64,000 bases of DNA from Jacaranda mimosifolia (lineage: Eukaryota; Streptophyta; Magnoliopsida; Lamiales; Bignoniaceae): assembly GCA_018894105.1 (NCBI GenBank), contig CM032128.1:33751299-33815298 (forward strand), written 5' to 3'. Below the pieces are notes generated by a model. That model saw only the letters and a list, made by a program, of their open reading frames with translations. It had not been told where the DNA came from and searched no databases. Positions within the stretch are counted from its first letter, which is position 1. Every line of letters begins with the position of its first letter. Shown piece after piece: positions 35,501 through 48,004 of this stretch. A program made the position numbers and the translations under genes.

Positions 35501-37240
35501 GGAATCCATTAGATAATTAAAGTTGTGATTTTGGTGAAATAGAGGAAGGGAAAAAGGTTAAGTATTTTAATTGAGTTGTCCCATATTGTAAGTTTGTGAG
35601 AAAGGAGACCCTCATGTGACCTATGAAACCAAGTGGAGGAGTTGAAGGGTCTTTAACCCTTCACTTGTCCCACATTGGTTTTGTAAACATGTGTGGTGTA
35701 GTTTATATTGAGCTCAATTAAGAATGCTTGATAAAGTGTTCTTTAAGGGGTTCATAAAAGTGGACCACACGCGTGCCGCCGCCGCCCGCCCGGCCCGGCG
35801 CGGGCGTTGGGGCGAAAGTCTCAGTCTTAACTTTTTGGACGAAATTCAATTGGAATTTTGAATTTTAAATTAAAAATTAAATTCAAAATTCAAACTTAAC
35901 CTAACCGTTGGCTTGATCGGATAGAGGCTTGACCGAGTCTGCCTGTTGGAGATCAGCCGAGATTTTAGGGGAGATAGGGCAGGATTTTTAGGGCTGACTG
36001 GCGGATGAGGATTAGGGTTTTACTCAGTCAAACCCTAATCTTCTTTTAAGCAGCCGTCAAACCCTAGGTCTGGCCGTCAAACCCTAATTAAAGCTGGGCT
36101 TGGCCGTCGGCCCATGGCCTTCCACAAGACCTAATCCTTCCCTATAAATAGAGGCTCTCGGCAGCCTTCTAAACACACCAAATACAAAGCAGCCTCTTCT
36201 GCTTGTGTTCTTCTCTTCTCTCCCACTAATAGTCCAGCTTCCTCATATTTATTTTCTTGTGCTCCCATATTTGGCCTAGTATATTTATATACATATACAC
36301 TTATACGTTCCGAAATTTTGGCTATCATATTCGAATTCTGGCTACTGAGTGCTGTTCGAGGTGAACGTGAAGGAGTGCACCTGATCGTTCTGGACCATCT
36401 CATCCTGGGAGGAGCCGCGCTGTACCCGTTGTACTGGTGAGTCGGGGCGCTCGTTTCTTCAAGGCAAACAGAATTTCTCTGTGATTTGGTCGCCCTATTA
36501 ATTCTGTTACGATACAGAATTTGAGATAAGTTTACTGTTAAAATTCTGTATCTACATTAGATCTATCTAACAGCATGTTCTATTGATTGTATTGTCTTGG
36601 TTAATTTATGAATTTGGCTTTTCCTGGACTCGTATTTGATTATTTAACTAAAATTCTGATTTGCCTTGAATTGGATATTTTTTTTTTCACGCATGCTGTT
36701 TGTATGGAAAACTGATATCGCATGCTATATGTTTAAATTCTTGCAACGCATGATTAATTCTTATACCACATGCTTTATTTGAATTTCTTCTGGATATAAA
36801 CGCACGTATTGACTTGTGATTATCTGATTTATTATTGATAATCTGAACTTGCAATTTTTATTGCTTTGGATTACTGCATGTTGGCATGAAATCCTGCGAA
36901 CAACACCAAGAACAGTAACAAGAATCTAAGCTCCTTTTTAAGACAGACGATTCGATCCTCGTATGAAATGATCAATTCTATTTCATGATCTAGTAATCGA
37001 AGAAGGAAGTTGATAAAACCTGCCACAAGTTCATTTTTCCCTAGGGTTTCGTCCTTGTCAGGTATCTGGCAAAATTTTGGCACCTCGAACAATTCCTGAA
37101 GCTGAAGTGTGAAAGTCACAACATCTCCGGCGGATTTTGAGCAATTCTGAGCCTGAAGCGTGTAATACATGAATTGATTAAGGCAAAACCCTGCAGAGCT
37201 TCGTGCACTAAATTTAGAATTAATGCTCTTCAATTTTGAA
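32544..37240 (-). pseudogene. NLR copy A: R1-type CC-NBS-LRR pseudogene
   Basis: The gene has the same two-exon plan as copies B and C. The LRR exon (33600-32544) is open. In exon 1 (5' of 33714), the part coding kinase-2 (IVMDDIW), RNBS-B, GLPL and the VHD motif is open at 34471-33714. The 5' half is broken. A one-base deletion near 34485 shifts the frame. Premature TAG codons interrupt at about 34546-34548, 35065-35067 and 35396-35398. A 1463-bp solo LTR sits at 35443-36905. The N-terminus ends at about 37240, where the coding sequence jumps into upstream flanking DNA, so the initiating MGNS segment is missing. The P-loop GMPGIGKTT is still readable. A truncated protein from the intact 3' half is conceivable but unsupported. 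Confidence 0.88.
35443..36905. mobile_element. Solo LTR 1 (1463 bp), TSD CCAAG
   Basis: The insert begins TGTTG and ends CAACA, the inverted TG..CA ends of an LTR. CCAAG flanks it at 35438-35442 and 36906-36910. Comparison with copies B and C shows it interrupts otherwise continuous coding sequence. It holds a TATA box (TATAAATA, 36143-36150), a very GC-rich patch near 35770-35810 and no coding region or second LTR. It is therefore a solo LTR, probably of a Copia-type element, left by LTR-LTR recombination. The superfamily is inference. Confidence 0.9.
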
Positions 37241-39700
37241 ACATGATAAATAAACTAATTCTATCTTTGTGGAAAAGCAACACAAATTTCTAGTTTCAAA
37301 GAGAGAGTTTGGTTGCATATACAAAACAAGCTTACTGTTTATGAGGTTATATATAATTTATTAATTCTCAATTCACCTTAATTTTAGAATTAAAGAATTT
37401 GCTAGTCATTTCTGTGTAAAATTCTCTAATCCATCAATAGAAATATCATTACCTCTCAACATGCTTGGTAACTGGCTAAATTTGAGGAATTGCGGGTTTC
37501 AGCGACTATAAATAGTGGAGCGCCATTGATTGATTGATTAAATTTAATATGAGTAAATAGAAATAATCAAAATCACTTGCTACAAGTTGAAGAACGGGAT
37601 TGATCCCATTGGTTGACAACTTCTGTTGACAACTTTTGTTCCTGCAATAAAATCCAATTGCCAAGGATGGATCAATTGAGTCCAGAGAAATATGCCTCAC
37701 GACACTATAAATCATGCACCAAGAAGTATAGTTATGCAGTTGGTCTAGCACTTAAGTTGTTGATAATAGTAAAAACCAGATGAGTCAAACATCAATCATA
37801 GCTTAAAGAAGTAAATTTAGTTTGTGGGATTAACCCTTTCGGAGTAATAAGATGAAGTATCTGTAGACATATCAATTTTTGGCCAATTGAGAAGTGACAC
37901 ATGTAAAATAATATGCTAGTTATTAATTTAAAATTTTCTATTTAAATTTTGGGATATATTAAATTTAATTCCAAAAGATAAATAGTTAATTTTAATTAAT
38001 AATTTAATATTTATTTTATATTCAAATCAAGCATTGACACGTGTCAAAAATAGAGTGTCTGCATCTATGGACCAATCAAATCAAAGATATTTGATATTGA
38101 TATTATCTTTTGATGTTAGATATTATCAAATCAAATATATTTGATATTATCTCTTGATATTTGATAGTATCTTATCAAAGAGATAACTATCAAAGAAGTT
38201 CAAATCAATCTGGAAGTCTCCCATCAAACAACTATATAAAGGGAGTGACCAAAGCTCATTCAAGACACAACACAAATTCCAGCAAGTGAGAGGAGCTTTG
38301 AAGGAGTCCAGCAATTCTCTCAATTAAATTCAAGGAAATCCACGGCGTTCAAGGTGTTCTTTGCAGAATCCATATATTCTTGGCGTTTAATTCGAGATTA
38401 AAGTGCGAAGCTTCCGAATTGGTGTTATTCTATTCAAATCAAATTCAAAGGAGATCCACGGCGTTTAAGACGTTCTTTGTGGAGCTCAAGATTATATTTG
38501 GAAGGAAAGAATCAAATGATTAGATTAGAGATTGAATCCACAATTAATAAGTTTGAATTTTATTTTATTTGTACAATATTTCTTGTTTTGTAATTTTATT
38601 TTACAGACAAAGAAATTTGCGCTTACAGTATCGACGTCCACATTATCCCTTCCAATAAGAGTTGTTTGTTGATCAAACAAACAATGTTGGTTAAGTTGAT
38701 ATAGCAGCAACACATCATTTCATAAAAAGCTTTAAGAAGCATCATAAATTTTTTATGCGGGAAAAAAACAATAGCTAAAACATCTTTTTGTGATATTTAA
38801 TTTCATAATTTAGCATTATTTACTTTGATTGTCTTGCAGAAATGAAAACATCATATCTTTCATTCATAACCACAAGCTAAGACTTTCATCTAAAGTTTAA
38901 GATAACATTAATTAGTTTCATAAAGTTTTTCTGAAGTTCTATAAACACTTTAATTAAAGGCTAAGTTGTCGAAAGTTTCATGATGTTTGCAAATAATTTC
39001 ATAAATTGTGGTATGATGATGACCTTAATTAAGCTCTTGGTTGGTTGCCTTTTGGCACAAAAGCTAGCTATTTGTTTTCATTTTTATTATTAATTAATAA
39101 AAATAAAAGTCTATATTCCCATTATAGTAATTGAAGTGCCAAAGAGCTGCTCCTTTTCCATTTTATGATTAGTTAGAAAAGCATAAGTACGATGCATGTG
39201 TATAATTATTACAAAGATATAGCTATGATGACATAAATTAAAAAAATGAAAATTTTAAATATTATTATAATGACAAAAATTCTTTTATATGATACTATGT
39301 TGGGATACAATATTAAAATTTCACACATCTTAATGCATGATCTTCATGATCCTATTCGAACTATATATATTGACATTAATTTTTTAAATAATTCAAAACA
39401 TGAATTAAAGATAATAGATATTAAAATTACTAGTACCTTATATATATAATTTACTATCTAAAATATCTTCATATGTATCATATTACTTTATGATAAATAA
39501 TATATATAATTTTACATTTATCACATTCACTGTTTTACAACAATTTTTCTTTAACTTTTTTACTTAATAATTTGCATATTAAATTGGCCGTATCTTGTGT
39601 GTCGTACTAAGTTTAAAGTTGGTTTATATGTACTTCTACTATTTAATAGGAGTTCATTTATAATTTTATTGTATTGAAAGTCTAGTAATTACAATTTTTT
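37235..39700. repeat. Duplicated upstream block, unit A copy
   Basis: Non-coding sequence upstream of NLR A is paralogous to 46100-47640 (unit B) and 52490-54202 (unit C). Shared landmarks are ACTAATTCTATCTTTGTGG, CACTATAAATCA, AGTTTAAGATAACATTAATT and TTGGGATACAATATTAAA. It is interrupted by solo LTR 2. Confidence 0.85.
37862..38627. mobile_element. Solo LTR 2 (766 bp), TSD GTATC
   Basis: The insert begins TGTAGACA and ends CGCTTACA. GTATC flanks it at 37857-37861 and 38628-38632. Units B and C have one uninterrupted copy of the flanking sequence here, which confirms the insertion. It contains a TATA box (TATATAAA, 38233-38240) and a duplicated phrase, AATCCACGGCGTT and GATCCACGGCGTT. No coding sequence is present. 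Confidence 0.88.
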
Positions 39701-39824
39701 TTAAAAAGGGACGACAAAAACATATATAAAAGAAACAAAGTTTAAAAAGACGAAAATTTTACTTTTTCTACAAAGGAAAAGATCAATAACAAGAAAAACC
39801 ATCAACTCATTTAACAAGGAAAGA

Positions 39825-40065
39825 GGGTTTTAGTTTCTTAAAGTTAATTTGGTCATTGAGTATTGAAGGGTAATAATTTTTATTTTATTTTTCATAATTT
39901 AACTTTAAAAGAAGATGATTTTTTATAAGGAACATGAAAGAACCATAGTTCTTTACTTCATAATGGTTCAAAGGTAAGGATCAAATCAAACTAATATGAA
40001 CAGTTAAAAAGTGGGTACATGATAATAAGTTAGAATTATGTGTATAGGACCCTAGGAAATCCGAT
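39825..40065. repeat. Inverted repeat arm X', upstream side of NLR unit A
   Basis: It is the reverse complement of 32155-32410 and matches 61020-61260 in direct orientation. It contains CTTTACTTCATAATGGTTCA and GATAATAAGTTAGAATTATG. Confidence 0.75.
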
Positions 40066-40767
40066 GAAATCATATCAAAGCAAATACCTTATATTGTGAG
40101 AGCAATATTGTTTCCATGAGGCACAGAAACACTTTCACATTTTCTCAAAATATCTACACCTACACAAGAAGGCTATCAGTATAAATAATTTTGGCAAATA
40201 TCTATAAATTTTCTTGTTGTGTGTCCCATTTAGACTTTTTTTCACATTATTTGTAAGGAGGCACAATAAGTGACTTGAAATTTGGATCCAATATTGGTTC
40301 ATTTGTCTAATAACATTGCACTTACACTTTGATAGAATAAATATAAAGCCAATACTATATGGCCTAAATTTGCCAGGCTCCTATTGATGTGCCAAACAAG
40401 TGGATTGCAGTCTAAAGAACAACATGAACTTCAGTTGCATATGTACATGTATAAATGAAAAAAATAAAATATCAATAATTTTGGAGAGCTATGATTTATT
40501 TTTGCCATATGAAGCTAGTTTGTTATCAAAATTAATAGACCTTAGTATGTCACATTTATTGAGGTAAATATTGGCAAAAGTCCCATAGATTATTGAGATT
40601 AAATTTAAAAATAAATTCCCTTTAGTATGTATGACTTGAGATTGACTAGTTTTATATGTTTTGCTTTGAAATAAATGAATATAAAAATTGATCACAAATA
40701 TCAAAATTTGGTGTAAGATATAACATATAACCTTTGGGTTATAGACAATGTGATGTTTGCAAATAAT

Positions 40768-43700
40768 TTATATGATGATGACCTTAAACTCTTCATTTCC
40801 CATATTGTCCCTCTGTTCTTCTTGAATATTTAAAGCAGATTCCACGGCCGACTTTAGGCACTTTGTTATCTCAATAAACTGCAGCGTATCAATGTCACCG
40901 ATTGCAGGAGGAATCTCTTGCAGATTGTCGCATTTATTCAACACCAGTCGTTGAAGCTTGGGAAAATGTTGGCTGGATGAGACATTCCATTGAGCGACTC
41001 TTAATCCCTGCAGTTTCAAGAATCTGAGCTGCTGGAATTCGCCATCGGTTGTGTCCCATCTTTCCCCCACAAAGGAATGAAATGCTAGTTTGAGAACTTG
41101 AAGGTTGGGCAATTCCCCAATTATCGACAGCTTTTCCCAAGGCCAACGCAAAAAACTTAGAGTCAGGTTCTTGATATTGGAGGGGAAGCTAATCTCGATC
41201 GCCATGACCATTACCAACGTTAATGACTCAAGACGAGTGAAAAATCGCAGATCGAGAGAGCGAGTTTGGCAACGGCATTTGAGTTTGCGGAGATTGGGCG
41301 AACATTTCAACACCTCTTCATCCTCTTGCGTTTTGATGCTAACGAAGGCAAGAAATTCAAGGTTATTTGTTTGGGACCTATTGCAATCCTTGTCAAAAAC
41401 TGCCGCGTGTCCTACCCGAAGGTATCTCAACTTCATCATTTTCATTATTGCTGGGGATACATGTACGTCCCGCAATATAGTATCCACAAATAGAAATTCA
41501 AGGTTCACAAGGCTACCTATTGATGCCGGTATATGAGTAACAACTAAGTATCTCAAGTTAACCAGATGTTCAGCCCCAACCAAAACACTGGACTCGAACG
41601 GGTTCAACCAATCCAACACTCTGAGGAATTTCATGTTGGCAACATATAACGATGTGTCTTCTACAGGGCCAAAGAAAGAGCGAACTTTATGGCCAAAAGG
41701 TAGAAAAATTTCATGTGGATCTACTGGATACAATCCTATTCTATCGAGACACAGGCGCTGATGCATCATGTATAATGGGGAGTCACTGTGAGGGAAAAAG
41801 GAAAATTAAGCCATCATCTATCAATGCTATCAAGCAGCACAATATTAACTATTAAGTTTAGAGAGGAAGATGTGTAAGAGTTAGTGAGTAAACTTACTTG
41901 TCCATTAGCTTGAGGAAGTTTTCTTCTTCAGATATTCTCAAGCACAAGTCACGCAATAGATCATGAACAACACAAGCTTTGACTCCGCCATCTGATCTTC
42001 TTTTGGCAACTATTACTAGGCTTTTATCAATCAGCTCCATCAAATATTCTTCTGCTACATTCTCTGGGATCTTCTTCTCTTCCTTACGTATGAATCCTTC
42101 GGCAACCCAGAGCCTCATCAACCTTCGAACTGGAATTTCTCTGTCTTCCGGAAATAATCCAAAATAAAGAAAGCACGGTTTCAGATGATCTGGTAGATGT
42201 TTATAACTGAGTTTCAATATATGCATCATGGAATTGGTTTTGTCAGAAAAAATGTATGAGGCTACCCTTCCTCCCACATTTTTCCATGTACTTTCCTCCT
42301 TGTCCATAGTTGAAAGAATACCAGCTATAACAACTACTGCAAGTGGTAGTCCATTGCAATCTGCTGCAATTTTCTTTCCAATGCTTAGCAATTTTGGAGG
42401 GCAAGGTTTGTTTTGGAAAACCTTCTTCTCTAATAGCTCCCAACACTCATCATTTGACAAAGAGGGAAGCGCATAAATTATGCCATTCGGTGGAGTCACA
42501 TCTTTATTCCTACTGGTGAACAATATTCGGCTTCCATTTCTTTCATCTGGGAAATACCTTCTCAAATCATCCCACACTTCTAAACTCCAAATATCATCCA
42601 TTACAATTATATATCTTCTTCCCATTAAACTTTGGTAAATACGTACAGCCAAACTTTCTTCTTCCATATTCTTTATTTTATCAAGCTCACTTCCCAAACC
42701 TATCAGAACCTGAATCAATAGATCTTTTCTCTGATATGTTTGGGAAACAATACACCAGGAGCGTTTGTCAAAGCGATGGATAACTAAGGGTTGATTGAAT
42801 AATTTCTTTGCGAAGGTTGTCTTACCAATTCCGGGCATCCCAAAGATGGAAATAATTTGCAGCTGCTGTTTTCCTCCATCCAGTTGATTCAGAATATATG
42901 TTCTCTTGTCATCAAAACCAACTACAATGTCATGGACATCAAAATTCCTCTTAGCTTGAAATGATAGTTGTTCGTTGAGATCCTTTTCAAACTTTAAGGC
43001 TCCAGTATTGTGATAACTCTTTCTGATTTCCTGGAGCTCAGTACCAATAAGCTTAATCTTGTAGATGGCATCAGGGAGCCTCATGATTAGATACCAGGGA
43101 GGAGCATCTCCAACCAAAAAAGAGTTGATCAGATATTCAGCTTCATATGCCACATCTCTAAAATGCATCACAGGTTGTTTCAATTCTTCGATCTGTGAAT
43201 ATCGTGACACCTTCATATCCTTGAGCAAAGACTGTGAAATAATTAGCTCTTGATGGAGTATTTTGATTTGGTCCTTCACATTAACAATATGATCATCCTT
43301 TCTGTTGATTAGATCCTCAAGATCATAAATGACAGAATCAACAATGAAGAGTGAATCAATAGCAGCAGTCTTTGGAGTTACACAACCTTGAATGATAAAC
43401 GGCAGCAGATTCAAGAATTTGATGATATTATCTTTCAAGAGGTCGATATGATGGAACAGAGCATCTAAGGCCTTATCCATTCTAATGGATTTGAATGGTC
43501 CATACCTGTTGAAAATGAAGGAATGCACTAAACTTGCAGCTTCAGTTGCCACTGCCTCAAATTTTGCCCAGAGATTCTGGACTTGTTGGAGCTCAGTACC
43601 CAGAATTGATGTATCTCCAAGAACAGTAACAAGAAATCTGAGCTCCTTTTTAAGATAGACGATTCGATCCTCATATGAAATGATCAATTCTGTTTCATGA

Positions 43701-44098
43701 TCTAGTAATTGAAGAAGGAAGCTGATAAAAGCTGCAACAACTTCATTTTTTGCTAGGGTCTTGTCCTTGTCCGGTATCTGGCACCTCGAACAATTCCCAA
43801 ACAGTTCCCTAGGGCGAAATTTTGGCGCCTCGAACAATTCCTGAAGCTGAAGCGTGAAAGACACAAAATTTCTGGCGAATTTTGAACAATTCTGAGGCTG
43901 AGGCGTGTACTCCCATAGTTGATCAAGGCAAAACTCTGAGTTTAGTGCACTGAAGTCAGAGTTAATTCCCTTCAATTTTGAGACATAATAAATAATAGCT
44001 GAAATATGTGCTTCAGTCCGGCAAATCCCTGACCTCCATTCGGTGTTTCCTTCAACAATTTCTAACGGACTTTTGCCGCGGGAATTTGAATTTCCCAT
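40768..44098 (-). CDS. NLR copy B: R1-type CC-NBS-LRR resistance protein, 1072 aa
   Basis: Exon 1 is 44098-41898 and exon 2 is 41785-40768, joined in phase (GT..AG) across a 112-bp intron. The N-terminus MGNSNSRGK fits an N-myristoylation signal (Gly2, Ser6). Residues about 30-400 are the helical R1-type N-terminal region, including RDVAYEAEYLINSFL. NB-ARC motifs in order: P-loop GMPGIGKTTFAK (about 419), RNBS-A KRSWCIVSQTY, kinase-2 YIIVMDDIW (about 493), RNBS-B NGSRILFTSRN, GLPL CNGLPLAVV (about 579), RNBS-D PCFLYFGLFPEDREI (about 641), and VHD in place of MHD (CVVHDLLRDLC, about 706). Exon 2 encodes about 12 degenerate LRRs. Such proteins sense pathogen effectors and trigger immune cell death; the pathogen here is unknown. 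The last residues (KVIII) differ from copies A and C because of a recombination at the stop codon. Confidence 0.93.
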
Positions 44099-44248
44099 TG
44101 TGTAATAACTTGGGACTCAAAATTGAGAAATGAGAGGAGATATTGTGATATTTGTGTTGGCCTAAATGATTTGCAGGCTCAATTATTGTGAAGCCAAAGG
44201 CTGAATCAGTTTTGTCTTTCAAATGCACCATTGATATGAAAAGGCGGA

Positions 44249-45893
44249 GGGTGAATTACATTTTACCCTCTGTGTTAATCATAAATTATAAAAAATGCCC
44301 ATATGAAAAAATAATAAGTAATGTACTTCCTTGTGATTTTAAAAAATAGGCACACCGTCTCCCTTTGTGATTTGATGTAATTTAACCATAATTTTAATGT
44401 TTAAAGACTATACTACCCCTAATTCCTTCATATATTGTCAATTTTATTTATTTATTCTTTTTAAATATATTTTTATATATCTTTTTCATCTCCTTTATAC
44501 CAATTTTTTTAATTTATTCTTCTTTCTAATTTATTCTTTTTTTATTTATATATATTATATATACAAATATAAATATATAATATATAATATAATAAACATA
44601 ATATAATATATATAATATAATACATTATAAGTACATAAATATTTATGTATATATTTATACATAATATATATTACTAAATAGACATTTTTATTATATTTTA
44701 TATAATAAACCCCACCCCCATCTTAAAATTTTATCTATAAAATATAAATAACTTTTGTTTATATCTTTTCTCTTTCTAATTATTTATTTCAAATTAAATA
44801 TTATATATATTTATGAAAATATAGATTATATTTATATACATATATTTTTATCTCCTTCAAACCAATTTTTTTATTTTTAACTTTAAAAATTGTTTTTAAT
44901 TTTTTGTTTATTCATCTTTCTAATTTATTCTTTTTTTATTTATATATATTATATACAAATATAAACATATAATATATATAATATAAAACATAATATATAT
45001 AATACATTATAAATACATAAATATTTATTTATATATTTATACATACTATATATTACTAAATAAATATTTTATATCATATTTTATATAATAATATTTTATA
45101 AAATTTAAATAACTTTTGTTTATATATATATTTTTCAATTATTTATTTCAAATTAAATAGTATATATATTTATGAAAATATAATATTTATATCCATATAT
45201 ATTTTTTATAAGATGCTTATATTTATATATTTATTACCATATATATGATAATATATATAATAATATATACATTGTAATACATATATGATAAGATATATAA
45301 TAACATATAATATATATGATAATATATTAATTATTTAATAATCTACTCCCAACCCACCCCCCACCCCCCATCCCCTCTCCCCAAACCTCACGACTGCCAT
45401 GGCAACACGTAAGGTCTGGCCGAATCTGGCCAGATCTAGATCCAGCCGCTAACCACATTTTTCATTTTTTTTTTAATATATATTTAGGCGGCCATGGCAG
45501 TATCCATGGCCGCCGCTAGTGTGGTGGGGGAGGGTTGGTTGGGTTGCCGGGGTGGGTAATGGGTTATATATATATAAATATGTATATGTAGGTATATATA
45601 TATATGTTTTTATATATTTTTATATTTTTTATATATATTTTTTAGATAGAAGTAATATAAACCGTTAATTTTTTTTAATAAATTCAACGATTGATTTTAA
45701 GGGGCAAAATTGATATTTCATCACCAAAAACCTTAGAATCAACCTCACTTGCCGCGCGTGATTTGCACCGCCAGTCAGAGGGGGGTAATTTGTTGTTTTT
45801 TAAAAAAAATAGAAGGAATATTGCCTATTATTTTTTCATAAGGGAGTTTTTTGCTCTTTTTCATTATCACATAGGGTAAAACCTAATTTACCC
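44249..45893. mobile_element. MULE-like element, 1645 bp, in the upstream region of NLR B
   Basis: The ends form long imperfect inverted repeats. The left reads GGGTGAATTACATTTTACCC and the right, reverse-complemented, GGGTAAATTAGGTTTTACCC; both then share ATGAAAAAATAATA. Flanking 9-mers AAAGGCGGA (44240-44248) and AAAAGTGGA (45894-45902) match at 7 of 9 positions. Unit C carries the empty site (GAAATGAAAAAGTAGAAGAT near 51899), which confirms the insertion. The interior is extremely AT-rich with two diverged 360-400-bp direct repeats (about 44470-44850 and 44860-45210) and one GC-rich island (about 45350-45560). No transposase is seen. Confidence 0.82.
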
Positions 45894-46099
45894 AAAAGTG
45901 GAAGATAAGAGAAAGAAAAAGGACAGATGACAGCTGGAAATCGGTTCTTGGTACCCAGCCGTGACTCACGTACGCATGCATCCATATTTATGCATGTCTG
46001 ATTTGAAATAAGAATTCTAAATCGATATATAATTAGGAAAGCACACACATAGTTTCCCTTGAAAGTTTTCCTTTAAAAAAATGAATTAAAAAGGAGAAA

Positions 46100-47640
46100 G
46101 ATGTAACAAATAAACTAATTCTATCTTTATGTGAAAGCAGCATAAAATTTTAATTTCAAAGAGAGAGTTTGGTTGCATATACAAAACAAGCTTACTGCTT
46201 ATGAGATTACATACAACTTATTGATTCTCAATTCACCTTAATTTTAGGATTAATGGATTTGCCAGTCATCTTCCCATATAAAATTCTCTTCTCCACCAGT
46301 ATACCGTTCATCTACAAGATCAAAATCTTGAGTCTCAGTAGCATTATCTCACAATGTGCTATGGTAGCTGGCTAGATTTGAAGAACTGCGGGTTTCAACG
46401 ACTGTAAATAATGAAGCGCCATTTAATTGATTGAACAAATTTGATGTGTGTGAATAGAAGTCTTCAAAATCACCTGCCACAAGTTGAAGAATGGGATCGA
46501 TCCCATTGGTTGACAACTTTGGTTGAAAAGAATGCAAAAGGAGAAAATTCAAAATATAGTAAACCATGCGTACTCTTGTTCCTGTAATAAAACCCAATTG
46601 CCAAGGATGGATCAATCGAGTCCAAATAAATATGCCTCACAACACTATAAATCAAGTACTAAGAAGTATAGTTATGAAGGTGGTCTAGTACTTCAGTTGT
46701 TGATAATAGAAAAAACCAAATGAGCCGAACATCAATCATAGCTTAAAGAAATAAATTTACTTTGCGGGATTAATTTACTCGGAGTAAAGATGAAGTATTG
46801 ACGTTCACATTATTTCTTTCAATATGAATTATCTATTGATCAAACATACAGTGATAATTGAGTTGATACAGTAGCATCACATCATCTCATAAAAAGATTT
46901 AAGAAGCATCATAAAAATAATGAGAAAAAAGAACAATAGCTCAAACATCTTTTTAGGAGATTTAATTTCATAATTTAGCATTATTTACTTTGATTGCCTT
47001 GCAAAAATGTAAACATCGTCTCTCTCATTCATAAGCACAAACTAATACTTTCATATGAAGTTTAAGATAACATTAATTAGTTTCATAAACTTTTTTTTGA
47101 CGCTGTATAAACACTTAATTAAAGGCTAAGTTGTCGAAAGTTTCATGATGTTTACAAATAATTTCATAAATTGTGGTATGATGATGACCTTAATTAAGCT
47201 CTTAATTGGTCGCATTTTGGACACAAAAGCTAGCTATTTCTTTTAATTTTTATTATTAATTAATAAAAATAAAAGTCTATATTCCCATGATAGTAATTGA
47301 AGTGCTCCCAAAAGAGCAGCTCCTTTTCCATTTTATGATAAGCCAGAAAAGCATAACTACTATACATGCGTATAATTATTATAAAGATATAATTATGATG
47401 ATATAAATTAAAAAATTGTGAAAATTTTAAATTAAATTATATTGAAAGATTCTTTTGTATGATATTATGTTGGGATACAATATTAAAGTTCCACACATAT
47501 TAATACATGATCATCATCATATCCAAACTATATATATTGACATTAATTTTTTTTTATAATCCAAAATATCAATTAAAGATAATAGATATTAAAATTGCTA
47601 GTAGTGGTATATAATTTACTATCTAAATATACTTCATATG
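46100..47640. repeat. Duplicated upstream block, unit B copy
   Basis: It is paralogous to the blocks at 37235-39700 and 52490-54202 and lacks both solo LTR 2 and the MITE at 52121. The 1.5 kb holds no gene of its own. Confidence 0.85.
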
Positions 47641-47744
47641 TATCATATATTGCTTAGACAAGATATCTAAATATAATCCTATTTTCATTTTGAGAACTTT
47701 CAAGTGGCCTTTCAATTTTTGGATCTGTTGAAAATGGAAAATAA

Positions 47745-47985
47745 AAATGGTTTTAGAAGGTTCTATATCCATAATTCTGACTCATCATGTATTCATTTTT
47801 ATGCCATTCAGATCAGTTTGATATGATCTCACATTTGAACCATTACAAAGTAAAAAACAATTATTATTTCATGGTTCTTATAAAGAACCATCTTTTTTAA
47901 GAACTAAATTATGAAAAATAAAATATAAATCATTACTCTTCTAATATTCAATGACCCAATTACCCTTATTAAGTTTAAGAAATTA
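47745..47985. repeat. Inverted repeat arm X, 3' side of NLR unit C
   Basis: It is in direct orientation to 32155-32410 and in inverse orientation to 61020-61260. It ends next to a run of 17 C residues. Confidence 0.72.
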
Positions 47986-47987
47986 AA

Positions 47988-48004
47988 CCCCCCCCCCCCC
48001 CCCC
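47988..48004. repeat. Poly-C run of 17
   Basis: Seventeen consecutive C residues are followed directly by a T run. Such a tract is rare in this AT-rich DNA and could be miscounted in the assembly. Confidence 0.9.

Noticed and set aside
37506..37751. Similar short frames upstream of all three NLRs (also 46349-46655 and 52860-53096)
   Set aside because: They recur because the upstream block is duplicated. Frames differ by indels between copies and lack a shared ATG, so a conserved peptide is not supported.
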